A stretch of 64,000 nucleotides of DNA. Source: Allacma fusca. Taxonomy: Eukaryota > Arthropoda > Collembola > Symphypleona > Sminthuridae. Positions 27,801 to 39,593 of this stretch are shown here, in pieces (the stretch's first letter is position 1; each line of letters begins with the position of its first letter). The DNA lies in assembly GCA_947179485.1 (NCBI GenBank), contig OX359248.1:3737501-3801500 (forward strand). Reading direction: 5' to 3'. The position numbers were made by a program, and so were the translations under genes. The notes below the pieces were generated by a model. It was not told the origin of the DNA and did not search any database. It saw only the letters and a list, made by a program, of their open reading frames with translations.

Positions 27801-30036
27801 TTGATAAGATCTTGACAAGCCAGCAGAAACAGAAAATCTTTCTTGAGAGTGAGTGTATAGATACTGTATGAGACTCTCCCTTATAATTTGTATTCATGTA
27901 CATATATAGATACGTATTAAACCTGGAGGATTTCAAGGGAATAAAATGTTATTTCTATGTATTATGGGATGTATGTATATACTTTTATATTATTGGAGCA
28001 GTGCTCAAGTTCAAATAAACTCACGGTTGACTCCTGCTCATCATAACTATTGTCCCTTCCTATAATTGCATTTCTAATTTCTGAGCAGATGCGTCCAGCC
28101 TACCTTACTTAATGCTACCTTTCTGCTCCTGATGTGGGAGATGGTGTAGATAGTCTGTACGGGACTGTCCATGGGACCTGAGTCCTAGGTAGATATGTAC
28201 ATAGTCACCGGGATGACGATACAAGAAACGAAGACTAATTGATGTTACTGTTGCTCATGTGCCTCTGGACGGTCGAGGAGATTTAAACAAAGGAAGCGGC
28301 ATGAACAAAACCGTATGCTCACTTGAATTAACCCAACTGGTTAATTACTTGGGGTTAGGAAGCAAGAGAGCCTCCCCAGCACTTGATATACTTTGACAGG
28401 TGAATCTATTGATTGTCCTTCACTGGGCACAATAGTGCACCAACACGAGGACATTCCATTTACCAGGGGTTTGTTAATATTCCTATATTTTTATCCTAAC
28501 TATTTTTATTAGTGTAGATACTCCTTTGGCAGAGTCCTATTTTGGGAATTATATGCACACATCCCTTGTATGAATTCAGAGACGTGGTTATAAGGTGATA
28601 GGGGTGTGAGGTTTTGGATCCAGAATTAAGACAGTAGGGCTTCTGTGGATGCCTTCCCTCCCGCAACCCCGGACCTCGCTGCTGTGCGGACTCTTGTCTG
28701 TTTGAGAGAGGAGGCTCTCAGAGGACGGGTTTGGTCTGAAAGAATCCGTGGCCATTGTCCATAGATAATTGACAGCCGAAGGTAAAAATATTGTGATGTC
28801 AATAAAGATTTTTTTGAGCTCCCATTAGGAACATTCGACCTGCCACCAGCATCTCCTCCAGCACTATCCTTATCTTTTATCATCATTTCCATCACCCCTC
28901 GCCACACGCTCACTTATTGCACTTAATTAATGCACCTTTAATTAAGACCTAATTAAGACCTCATTATACACCTGCAGCTACCAACTTCCCAAACCTAATC
29001 ATCAATCAAATGCCACAAGCATAGTTATTCTTCCTATACCCTCCTCACCATTTCCCTCAAAGGGCTTGGACGAACGCTGGAGCATTTGTAAAAAGAGACT
29101 CCTCATGTCCGTAGCAAGTTTCAACATATCCATAAATAGTTTCCAGCCCCCTTCCGATTTACTACCCGGAGCCATCAGTAGCTATTGATACCGAGTCCCT
29201 CAATTATACATATTGCTATTTATATTAGCAAGTAGAAGGTATATGAGGGCATAATATGTAGATACCTGTAACCCCTTGTAAATCCGGATGTGATAACCTT
29301 ATGTCAAGTTTGCTATTGTAAGTTGTATTTCATTTGGATTTTTGTACGAGTGTCATTTTAAAGCAACATCATCACATTCCCCCAGAAGTGGAGGTAATAA
29401 CTGTCCCTTGTAATTATAAGTGAGGGTAGCAGTCAACATATAAAATTTACTTGAGAGTAATTCGGGAATAATTATAGGTTCTATTTATAGTAATGAAAAA
29501 AAAAATACTAGGATGGTAATCTCACCAGGTGAAGCATCCGCTGTCAACTCCTTGATCTTGCGTTTGTGACCACGTGGGCCCGTGTCCTCACTGTCACTAC
29601 CGATGAAGTCGTAACTAGAATTATTTTTGAGGGATCTACTCATCTGAGTCCCGTCCCCAAGTCTATGGTTCTGATTGACACTGTCCAAGTCGTTATTATT
29701 AATTTGATTGTTCGCATGGATTTGTTGCAAGCTAAGGTGATGTTGCTGCTGGTGCTGATGATGATGATGATGTTGACTCTGGGGATGAGCTCCTGGAGTA
29801 CAATTATGGACCGGGAGATGAGCCGAGTGCTTTCCACGAAGTCCTAGGATAGCGTCAATGGAGTGTGAGCCTGTGACTGTTGGCGGAGAGTGAAGTCCGT
29901 TATTGACGGGAGTTTGTCCAGGACTTACGCCGGATGAGGGGAGTAATAAGTTACTGTTATTAGATGTCGTGGAAACTTTAATATCGAGCTCAACACTTGC
30001 ACTAGTTGGACTACTGGTCACACTGTCAACAGCCAT
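2523..30036 (-). CDS. Rx: Retinal homeobox protein Rx (paired-class homeodomain transcription factor)
   Basis: Rx/rax is a nuclear DNA-binding regulator of anterior neural, eye and brain patterning. The spliced CDS joins 30036-29526, 24712-24411, 3561-3492 and 2962-2523, with GT/AG at each junction and a continuous frame, giving 440 aa. Visible parts in order: octapeptide HSIDAILG at about 58-65; His/Gln-rich stretch at about 84-105; Lys/Arg cluster; homeodomain at about 226-285 containing [19 protein letters not shown] and [11 protein letters not shown] with Gln at position 50; Rx-type motifs DPWL (about 334) and [18 protein letters not shown] (about 352-369); and a C-terminal OAR motif, [15 protein letters not shown] (about 418-432). 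The ATG at 30036 is chosen because the frame has a TGA upstream near 30084 and no other ATG between. Identity as Rx rather than another paired-class gene rests on the homeodomain, octapeptide, PSYLTPP motif and OAR together. The 5' UTR and promoter are undefined. Confidence 0.96.
3492..3561 (-). CDS. Rx: Rx exon 3: homeodomain recognition helix
   Basis: A 70-bp exon encoding [20 protein letters not shown] and a short tail, ending in phase 1. The acceptor is TTCCAG at 3562-3563 and the donor is ATTAG|GTAAGG at 3491. It lies about 20.8 kb from exon 2 and only 529 bp from exon 4. Confidence 0.95.
3749..3774. repeat. (GA)n microsatellite
   Basis: A pure AG run, preceded by a short GATA run. Confidence 0.95.
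5535..5575. repeat. (CA)n microsatellite
   Basis: A CA run interrupted once by a CATAC unit. Confidence 0.95.
6667..6691. repeat. (GA)n microsatellite
   Basis: An uninterrupted AG run inside Rx intron 2. Confidence 0.94.
10926..10957. repeat. (ATT)n microsatellite
   Basis: About ten TTA/ATT units. It is one of the few clear trinucleotide repeats in the window. Confidence 0.95.
13771..13802. repeat. (GA)n microsatellite
   Basis: A pure AG run of about 30 bp inside Rx intron 2. Confidence 0.95.
17557..17581. repeat. (CT)n microsatellite
   Basis: A pure TC run of about 25 bp inside Rx intron 2. Confidence 0.94.
19830..20845. mobile_element. Non-autonomous hAT-type transposon (1000 bp) with its 8-bp target duplication
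   Basis: The element proper is 19838-20837. It is flanked on both sides by the same 8 bp, GTCTCACT (19830-19837 and 20838-20845), the duplication length typical of hAT transposases. The left end begins CAGAGCTGCGC and the reverse complement of the right end begins TAGTGCTGCGC, so the termini are short imperfect inverted repeats of hAT type. The subterminal regions are packed with direct and inverted copies of an AAGTTCGGGTC / GTCAAGTCAAG-like motif, which may be transposase binding sites (inference). The middle (about 20110-20560) is unique sequence. No transposase-length frame is present, so it would depend on an enzyme supplied elsewhere. Confidence 0.88.
20861..20886. repeat. (CA)n microsatellite
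   Basis: A CA run starting 16 bp beyond the right target duplication of the hAT-type element. Confidence 0.93.
23511..23551. repeat. (CA)n microsatellite
   Basis: A CA run with one TACA interruption. It produces a spurious His-Thr repeat frame. Confidence 0.95.
24411..24712 (-). CDS. Rx: Rx exon 2: acidic linker and homeodomain helices 1-2
   Basis: Encodes an acidic Ser-rich linker, then [11 protein letters not shown] and the homeodomain up to PEVRVQ. The donor CAG|GTTAGT lies between homeodomain positions 46 and 47, an intron position shared by many paired-class genes. Two in-frame acceptors exist, TTAAG at 24713 and TTCAG nine bases further in; they differ by three residues. I used the outer one. 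Confidence 0.93.
24845..24890. repeat. (CT)n microsatellite
   Basis: A CT run with two TCTG interruptions, about 130 bp from the Rx exon 2 acceptor. Confidence 0.95.
25456..25516. repeat. Perfect 21-bp inverted repeat (hairpin)
   Basis: The arms 25456-25476 and 25496-25516 are exact reverse complements, separated by a 19-nt loop. The arms are made of A/T runs with a few G/C. The right arm overlaps the first unit of a tandem repeat, suggesting both belong to one small repeat element. Confidence 0.9.
25511..25600. repeat. 26-bp tandem repeat, about 3.5 copies
   Basis: Units begin CAAAAC, CAAAAC, CAAAGC and CAAAAC at 25511, 25537, 25563 and 25589, an exact 26-bp spacing. Each full copy contains TCTGTTCC followed by GAAAAT or GGAAAT. 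Three full copies and one decayed copy are visible. The period is not a multiple of three, so it is not coding. Confidence 0.9.
29526..30036 (-). CDS. Rx: Rx exon 1 (coding part)
   Basis: Encodes residues 1-170 plus one base. It carries the octapeptide HSIDAILG, the His/Gln-rich stretch and a basic HKRKIKE segment. The donor reads CCTG|GTGAG at 29525. The frame continues open 18 nt upstream of the ATG but only through non-ATG codons. Confidence 0.93.
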
Positions 30037-33000
30037 TTTCAAGGGGCTAGCCAATGTTTGTAAATGGTACGATTCCCAGAATCAAACTTTTTTTTTACTG
30101 TACTGACTCTTTAAATATTATTTCCCTCCGAGTATTTAAGAATAAGGGCCAAAACTACACACACCAGTGTGCTCACTTAGATCTTGACGTATCTATACAT
30201 ACTTGAGAAACACATCTTTAATCCTCAATATCTTACGTAATATCTTACGAGTGTATGTATTAACTTTGGAGTGTCAATATCTCTCCCAATGATGAATGAT
30301 TTTATTCAAAATAACAATGAATAGCGTCCATGGGCTTTAAATATTATTTTGCCAAGTGGGTGGAATTTGAGTGGGAATGAATGAACTTGGAATGATTACA
30401 GAGTAATAATTTTGCTGGAGCAGGAGGCTTCCAGAGCTTATAGGGACGACACAAAAGTTGGGACGTGTGAGGAGAGTCTCTTTCACTGGTTCTATGATGA
30501 TTGTGGCGTCTGAGCGGACCCACACACTCTTGAGTGTTCCTAAGACGAGAAATGTGTGGAAGATGATGGTAGGGCGAACAAATGAGTAATGTGAGTCAAG
30601 TGTGTGTGTGTGTGTTTCGTGGGAAGAAGAAAGCAGGAGCAGGCTTTTGGGGTTCCTTCTAAGAAAGGACTGGGCAAAGAGTAGGGAGTGAGGTAATGGA
30701 TTGTAGTAGTAGTTGTAGTTGTAGTAGTAGTAGAAAGACGTGAGAGTGAGTGAGTAGAAGAGTAAACGTAGCGAAACGATAATCTTTCAGTTTGCTGGCT
30801 CCGACCACTTTTATTGTGGTTGGGTGGGTGCCAAGGTGGAGCTCCTACTTCGCGTCATCGCACCAATTTCATCCGCCAATCTCCAACTCTAGTTTCTTCC
30901 AGCATCCCATCCTTCTTCCCTCACTCTCCTAACGCATCCACAGCTCCTCAAATCTCATACATACAAATGATCAACTCATTTTATTAGCTCATCCTTCACA
31001 GCAACCGCCTTTTCTCATCAGCTCAGGCTTCATATCGGAGATCGCCCAAAGTCTTTTGACTAGGAGTGACATTATATATAAATAGTCCCCACTGTGTAGT
31101 ACACAGTTTGTCTCTATGTATGTATGTACAGGCAGCTACGGGCTCCGCTCCTCATCATCCCAAATTACCTCCCATAAAACAAAATCTTAATTGGATTAAC
31201 AATTTTCATAAAGTCTCATCAGGTCCTTATGCAGGCGTCAACAGCTTCCTTATCCAATTAATTCTGGCTTACTCCCATCCTTCTCATCTCAATCCGACTA
31301 TGTATATACACTCTGCCAATAATCTCTGAGTCATAAATATGTGACTGAATTAAATGCCCTCTTTTTCTAATTCAAGGTTTTGTGAATCTGTCTAGTTTCT
31401 ATTTCTCACTCGATTTATACACTTTTTGGAGATAAACGCCCAGACACTTAATGTTGTAAGCTTATGAGTAGATATGTAGATACATATACATATGTAAATT
31501 GACAGGATTGTTTTCAATAATTATTATTACTGGAGGAAATTTTGTGGATAATATTTGGGGTCTATGTATCTAAATAATTTTATTATACATAATCTATATG
31601 TACAAAATTTATGGGGCTTTACCCAAAGTATAATCACAACATGTTTTGAGATAAAATAATTTTTCATTGAAGAAAGTGTTCAGAGAAAATAGCTCTGAAT
31701 TCCAAAGCCTAATGAGTTTTCATTCCTTGTATGTTTAAATAAGTTGGAGGGTCAAATGCGGAGCATTCCTTGGGTTTCACTCACTTGGGTCTCACTTAAT
31801 GTATTGGCCTTTTCGAGGCTTTCATCATCGGCTCTTTTGTTCCAAGAGATTTCTTTAAGATTGTCATTGTCACCTCTCTTTTGAACAATATGGAGTGAGA
31901 GCTCATTAGATGCTTAAAGATGTTTACGGGATTTTTTGGCCCGAGAAATTTCCACTCTGGATATATAAAGTAGGTACACAAATGCATATATACATATGTA
32001 TGGATGTGGAGTTATGTGTAGGTACACACGTGCGTTTCCTTTTCGTTCAGGTGTTCCTTCACGCAGTATCAACATTTTGTAAGTATGCTCCTCAAATGTA
32101 AATATGCCCAGCCAGGCTTAAGACTTGGATGTTAAATTTTGTAAGTGTTGGAGCAAACTGAAAAGACTCACTCCGGCACATTACATGATCATTAGCGCTT
32201 CCCTGCTCCCCAACAAACGAACAGTGTCCTTTTCCGAGCAACAATGCATTTTACTTGTTCAACATTCTGGAACACGACTCTCGACATGAAATTTCCCAAG
32301 AAATATTTTCGCATTAGGCGTTACATCCACCTTTTCCTCTTTTGTTCCTAAAAATGACCTAATGTGGGGCCTTGAGTAAAATAATCAACTCAAAAATTAT
32401 TTTCATTGTGTGTCCTCTTGGGAAAAATACATTTTTAAGGTTGAGACAATAATTTAAATCCTGAGTCGAGGTTAAGCTCCGTAATGAGTTTTGATTTTAA
32501 ATCCACTTTTACTTATTGGCTCTGTTGACACCAAAACGTGTCACTGGATGTGAGTACCTGTCGTAATAAGCCTTTTAGTCGGATTTGAGAAAAATAATGG
32601 AGAGCATCATTCCAGGATTTAATCAGCCATTACTTTTGTTATTTCCCTTTTAAATGAGCATTTTCCGAGAAAAACAAGTCAAGGGCTAAAAATAGCACGG
32701 TTGACATTTTCCTCAAACTTAGTTTCTTCTGCTGAGCTCAAGCACATTGGCATTGGAAATGTTTGAAACAACAACAAAAATCTCAACATCAAAAGTCAAT
32801 CTCCAGCATTCAATCCGAAAACAATATTGTGTAGTCTTCATTTAACATGTGTTACTCCCTGACAATCAGTATATGCTAAAAAGGTTCTAAAACTCAATTT
32901 CATTCCTATTTAGTTTCATAATTGGGAAAAAAACAATTGACAAAAGTAATAGTTTTGTTCGAGCTTCAAAGGGGAATTGATTTTTCTCCTGGATGGAACG

Positions 33001-34588
33001 GCTCGTATGAATGTATTTTCCATTGGGCGGAAATACCTATTAAAAGCATTATTAAAAAAAAGGAATGAAGCTGCTAATTCACTCTAGATTATACATAAAT
33101 AACGACCCTGTCCTTCCCTCCCTTCAAAGTGCAATTCCATGAGGGAGCGTGTAAATCCATGTGTTTTCCTCCATCCCACATGTATTAATGTCTGAATAGA
33201 ATAAAGATTTAATTCAATATTGGGATTTTGAGGAACTCCGGTAAAAACGCAATGGGTTGTTATTCTCCAGATTGAGCTGTATATGTAAGCTTGTGTATGT
33301 GGGATATTGTATGAGCATTCTCCTACTACACGTAAATAGTACATGGACGATCCTCAAATGCTGGATGTGTCAAGCCAGGAGTAAAACATGCCCAATTTGT
33401 TTGTGAGTGCAGAAAAATTGTCATGAAAAGAACTTAACTCAATTTTACGTACCACCCTCCAAGTCGACATCTGTCACTTTTTCCTTTTTTCCATCATTCA
33501 AGTCTCCTTTCTATCAATTCTTATTTTTGCCAACCATCAAATGGTTCTTAAATCAATTGGTCCTTACCATCCAATACCATTTCCCATCAAAACATCGTTC
33601 AACTCCTAAACCTACTACAATTCCATGGAAAAAAATCCCTATTCCAATAATCCTTTGGCTCTTTTGACTTTTTACACATCAGAATCCCATTCCTTTTAAC
33701 TCCCACATTTTGACTCAAGCTGGAAGTACCTAGCACATAAATCTATTGTAAAGTGAAATACATAAGCTCTGCAACAGAAGCCTCAAATGGTAGATATTAG
33801 GAATGATTAAAGCAAGTAATGATAATTGGCACCTTCAATGATGAAATCATTTTAATTGCAGAATTATCCCTTTAAAAAATCAATCCCTATCGACTCCATC
33901 AGCTAAGGATTTAATTTAAAAGTATTTAAAAAAAAGAGCTTAAATCAAAACATAGGAAAAAGTATAGCTGGGAATCAGTCTGGAGCAAATTAATGTTTTT
34001 GTTGAAGAAAATGTATGAGATGCTTTTCCTTCCAATTAATTTTTCAGGTATTACATTTTAATGGTAAAATTTTGGACAGTCATTTGATACTACTTCTTTC
34101 CTGATACAATTATTGGACATGTAAGAATTTACCAAATTTTTAATGCAATTAGCTCAAAATGAGAAAAAAAAACTAAAAGAATTGAATTGAAGGATAGAAT
34201 TTTTTGTTCCTCTGTTAATGTAGCACTCTGGGAAGCCTTGACGTGCGTCTATATGCGGTAAAAAGTGAAAAAAGTAATAACGAACTAATTACAGAGAATG
34301 AGATCTCAAGGCCCCATTTAAGCTGACTACAGCTCTTGTCTTCAAGATTGGTATTTTCCTTTATGGAGTCTCCCCATACATATGTATACATACATACATA
34401 CTGGGACAATATAATTCATACGCAAGTTACGTAAGACCCAGAAGTTGAAAACTCTTAAGAATAAGAAACCTCTTAAAGAGTAGACGAAGCGTGAGAGAAA
34501 ATTCGCAGAGAAAAAGACAAAGTTAGGGAGGTAATTGGTAAATAGGAAATTCGATGGAAAACTTCAACGCAAGGCTAATTGCAAGAGT

Positions 34589-34594
<6 letters not shown>

Positions 34595-34654
<60 letters not shown>
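34595..34654. repeat. (CT)n microsatellite
   Basis: An uninterrupted CT run of about 60 bp, among the longest pure dinucleotide tracts in the window. Confidence 0.97.
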
Positions 34655-34655
<1 letters not shown>

Positions 34656-36128
34656 AGCAGAGTCTTGATATAGCGAGAGAAATAGGCGGAGGATGATCTT
34701 CTTAAGAACCGGAACGTCACCTCATTACCGTTCCTATTCTCCTCAGCTGTTGTGTATGTGTATATCTGGGTAGCTCCAGCGTTTTGTGAAGCAGATGATT
34801 AACTATATCGGAGTAGTGTTCCTTATTATGGGAGAGGGCTGGATGGAGTGTGTATAGGAAACCCGGGTTTAGTCAAATGTTTACCCAGTAATGTACATAC
34901 ATACATACATATGTAGATATAGATATAGGGCCTTACATACATCCTTCATGCCCCATAGCTAAGATCCTACATGTACTGTGTAAAAGGCCATATGAGGAGA
35001 CTGTGAAGGAGCGTCCTTCAAACCAGGAATTACATTAGTATTTTTTCCGCTGTAACCACTCGCTCGTTTCCCACATGAAAACGTTGTATGTGGATGAGAG
35101 TTCATTCATTAGATTCATTCTTGTGTTGTATGAGGCGTAAGTAATGCAGTCAAGTACTTCAGCCTTAACCCTTTCACACATTTCCCATTCCTATTACCTC
35201 CATGATGATGCTTCCCCTCAATGCTTATCCTGACTTATTATGTATTTAATGCTATTACCGGCCCACACTCCATTGTATCATGTGCATAAATAAGGAATTA
35301 AGTTCAGCCCTCTTTTCACTCTCCTTCCCATTACTTTCCGGAACGGAGCTTCACATGTAGGACAGTGTCAAGCCTCGGAGTTTTTTTTTGTCAGGGAGGG
35401 ATGTGATATGTACCTAGGAGCAAATCAGGTCATAATTATTTTAGTCCCTATGTAAGTAATAAAACTACTACAAAAATTTACCATGGGTCTGAACACTCAA
35501 GGATATCTGACTATAGGCTCCTGTTTGACACTAACGTATTTTTTTTTTGGAATAGTAACGATTCCAAGTTCGAAAAGGGAAGGAAATTATGAGCCAACTT
35601 AAGTGATTAAGATTATTAGCCAAGGAATGGATTCCAATTATTCCCATTGCGAATTCAATTGTGCATCCTCAGCTTTGGCTATAAGCAGCTGTTGAATTCG
35701 TTATGTACGGGCGGCTATAAATTATGGCTCTTACAGGAACCTGTATCCGCACGTACATCTGGAACATACTATGGTTAACAATGGAGTTTAGATCCACATG
35801 CTGTAATTATATTACTCAATGAAGGAAATAATAGAAACAACTCTTTTGTAACTTTCGCCCCGCTCACAATGAGCCCTCATATGTACAATCCTACTGGCAC
35901 ATATGATTTCGTTTTTTATATAGTTACATAATTACATATATGGACATTGTACTTGTACTTCATCTTTAATAAATTTGCACGTAATCAAATTATCCCAGCT
36001 CACTCAAAGTCCCTCTTGAATTTAAAACTTGAACAATTGGTCATGAAAATGTGATGATGAAAACTTCACTCGTACCACACACCTGTTACCATTCAAACTC
36101 TCATGCTACACACCATACTGTGTCAGAG

Positions 36129-36159
36129 TGAGTGAGAGAGAGAGAGAGAGAGAGAGAGA
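36129..36159. repeat. (GA)n microsatellite
   Basis: A GA run preceded by GAGTGAGT units. Confidence 0.95.
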
Positions 36160-39100
36160 AGGAGAACATGAGCTTTCATGATTTTTTATATCTTCAATAA
36201 TAATTCAAGTTATTCAAAAGCATCTCACAAGTCCCTGCTGTCCACGTCACTGGCAATTTCTCACTGAATTAAACAAGTCAATAAAAATTGCCACTTGGAA
36301 CTATCAACCTAATCTGATTATGATTTTAATCAGAGCCAGAATCCAAACTCTAAGTTTATATATCTCTGCTACGGTCTGAAAGAAAGGATTATTTTTTTCA
36401 TTATCTGTATTCAGATCTTCAGATGAGATTTTTATTTGAAGTTTGTTCCATTGGGGGGGTAAAAAAAATAACATTAAAATTATTTTTCTGGAATTAAATT
36501 ACTCTGAGTTGGTCGGTGGAGCTGAGCTTGTGACAGGGTATAAGAACTCTCACCAGATATGTATATTGGATTTGGAATGGAATAAAAATTCTGATTGGAA
36601 TTACCTGTTGTCTGTATGCAAATAATGCTTAGGAGATAAGTCTAATTGACAGATTTGCAAAAGACGTCCATCCCACTGAGGGAGAATCTTTGGGGAAATC
36701 AAGTTGTCAAGAGCCCACGTGGGTACGTAGCTAGGTGAGGGTTTGTATATTTGGGGCTTGTATTTGGCAGTCTACTATTACTGGGGTCTTCATATAATTT
36801 ATCGAGCATTCATAAAATATGGTAAACAAGAGATTTGACAGACTGGAGGAGATCCGGGCATATGTGAGTCTTGGGAATGATTACGACTCACATACTGTAG
36901 GCTGGCGCGTCGTAAAACTCAAGTTTGACTAATACATGATTAGCCTATTTGGAGCAGGGGAGTATATATCCTTCGTATGTAGGTATAGGAAGGTGGATGG
37001 CTCTATTGAGTATTTACTTATGTAAGGGTTGATGGGATGCCGGGCGGTCGGCTGAATGACGGACGTCGAAGAATCTCGGGGAAAAAAGGTGATTGAATGT
37101 GTTTACATACAGTTGAGCCTGGAATTATGCTCAACGAAAGGATTTACTCCAGAGAGTTGATAATAATAGATAATTCTCTCCTGACTATCTCCCTCCTATA
37201 TACTTGCTCAGCTTGGATGTACCCTCTGTATTACTACTATACGGGGGTACATTTGTAGATAGAGCTTATAAACTATAGCCCAGCCATACAGACACACATG
37301 TACATATCTAAATACTCCCTCAAAACACACAGGCTGGCTGGTTAATTTGAAAATCAATCTGGGAATGAAGTTCTTTCTTAAATTGGCCTAATCGGATCAA
37401 CATGTCCGTTCGTAAACGAAATATCTCTGCTTGTCGGAATAGGATTAAAATGTTACCCATTTGGCAGTTTCTCCAAAGTCAATTCAACTCAGTCAAATCT
37501 CCTTCCTAACGTCTCTCTCCTTTACTTCACTAACTTCAAGAAAGACAACAATGGAGAACAACAGAAACTACTCGAGGAATCTCCTTCACAAAAACTATTA
37601 AAACTCGCTCAATGTTTTTCCCCCCTCTATAGTCCCTTCTATATATATGCATAGATACATGATGTATAAGTACACAGCAATAGTAAGGCATCTTAGTCTG
37701 ACAATGAGAACTTACACATACACTCCTGTACAGTACACTCGGGCTGTAAGAGCTCTGTAAGAGAATTCCAATTACTATAATATTATTTTTTTTATTAGAC
37801 TTGTAAGAGCATGGAGCATTCTCACTGTCAGATTTCCCTTCTTGTAGGGGTGCTCAATTAGAGGGAATGTGTTATTATTAGCATATGAGCTATTGTAAAA
37901 CATCGTATTAAGGCTCGACTAGTATCAGGTCCATATGCAAATAAATAACAATTACTCCATGTTACTGTATCTATCTATAAGTACACGCTGTAGATACATC
38001 CAAGGGATTATTATTATTATGTACACTCATCCAGTGAAGGTAAACTGTGAGCCGTTGACTCTTGTTCAGAGGAGAGAGAGAGAGAGAGATGCACTTTTTA
38101 AAACTGTCTAATCTCCTTCGACAAGCTGCCCCAACCACTTTTATTATCCCGTAGCCATCGACATGTGTCAGGGCCGCGTCTTTATCTCCTGTAACTTCTT
38201 TACCATTTACACGCTTCACCTCCTCACTTGTGGACTGATAATGTGTTACAGGAGGGAAGTGTGTGTAAGTCCTCATGAGCTAAATGGACCCACAAAGCAC
38301 ACCTGAGTGAGACAATCCTAATCATTCCTGTAAAACATTCCCATCTCAACATCTCCTCTCTATCTCAAGTCTGATTGACTTGATTATCCGACATCCATAC
38401 AAACCATTCCTTTCTCAATGAATTGGCGAGCACTCATATAAATAATATGACACCTGCCCCGTCCAACCCTTGACACTCGCTGTCTATAGTTTTGAACTTA
38501 ATGCAAAATACTGGGAATTGGCAATTAGAATATTGTTTACAAAAAATCCCTACTTGAGGATGTAGTAACAGTTTCTTTTGATTGATAGGAAGCCCTCTAC
38601 TTTCAATTTGCTAGCCATGCAGTCAAGTTACAAAAATATATTTTGTTTTTCTTCCATAGAACAAGTATATGTATACATACGTAACCACTTGTGATAATTG
38701 TGTAGTTTAGGGACATATTTAAGCACATACAATTTGTATTTATAATTGGTAGGAATTAAAATTGCTGGTGTAATTATACAATTATGTTTAGTTAGTTACA
38801 CCCAGGTATACATTGATTACATGATGATAACTAAATCCTTCAAATACGATATTCTTTTGCTGGGAAGCCGGTTTATATCATGGAAATTGTAAAACTAGTA
38901 ATTGTGGTAAGGTGGACTTAAATGCGGCACTAAAAAAAATAAAGGTGTAGTAAAACCTGATGAACAGCTTAGCTGGTCAGAGTAACTATAGGGTTTGAGA
39001 ATTCAGAGGAATAAAATGCCTGGAGGAAATAAAGGATTAGGAGTGTAAAACATTGAAGAAAAGTGTTTGAGGAATACTTGATACTCCCGGATTAGGATTT

Positions 39101-39560
39101 TATATCCGGGCGTTCTGTGTACATTGTGGGTAAGAGAGAGAGTGAGGATCGATGGTCATAAAAAAAAGCCTTTGTGGAGTGAGTCCTGAACTGGGGCTGT
39201 GTAAACTGGAGGTAATGTTATGTACTGTTCTGGGAAGGGATAAGTACATTGGATGATGTGGGCATGAGCGGGGAGTGGATCTTTGACTCAATGGAAACTG
39301 TAACAGCTTACCGACATTTTTATTCACAATAACAAATAACATTAACTAATAATATCTTTGTGGGGGCTCATTGTTCCTGTAAACACCGTCCGCAATTTCA
39401 AGTGTGCATAATTATATAGGATGTACATAAGGGTGTGGATTTATGCATGTACAGTGCTCACACTGGTACACTTCTGGGACTCAGTCTGACCGTTTAAGGA
39501 CTCATATGTCAAAAGTAGGAAGGTTTCACATCCATGTTTTTTCATAGACACCGACGACAT

Positions 39561-39593
39561 GAGTGAGTGAGTGAGAGAGAGAGAGAGAGAGAG
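39561..39593. repeat. (GAGT)n/(GA)n compound microsatellite
   Basis: Four GAGT-like units pass directly into a pure GA run. Confidence 0.93.

Larger units (their letters stand above)
24713..29525 (-). other. Rx: Rx intron 1 (about 4.8 kb)
   Basis: Separates the octapeptide exon from the homeodomain exon. It contains a CT microsatellite just inside the exon 2 acceptor side, a 21-bp hairpin with a 26-bp tandem repeat at 25456-25600, and otherwise AT-rich unique sequence. A 95-codon minus-strand frame at 28626-28913 has no recognisable domain and I do not treat it as an exon. Confidence 0.8.

Noticed and set aside
28626..28913. 95-codon minus-strand frame in Rx intron 1
   Set aside because: It has no known domain, the ordinary Rx layout does not need an exon there, and I see no good pair of splice sites in phase.
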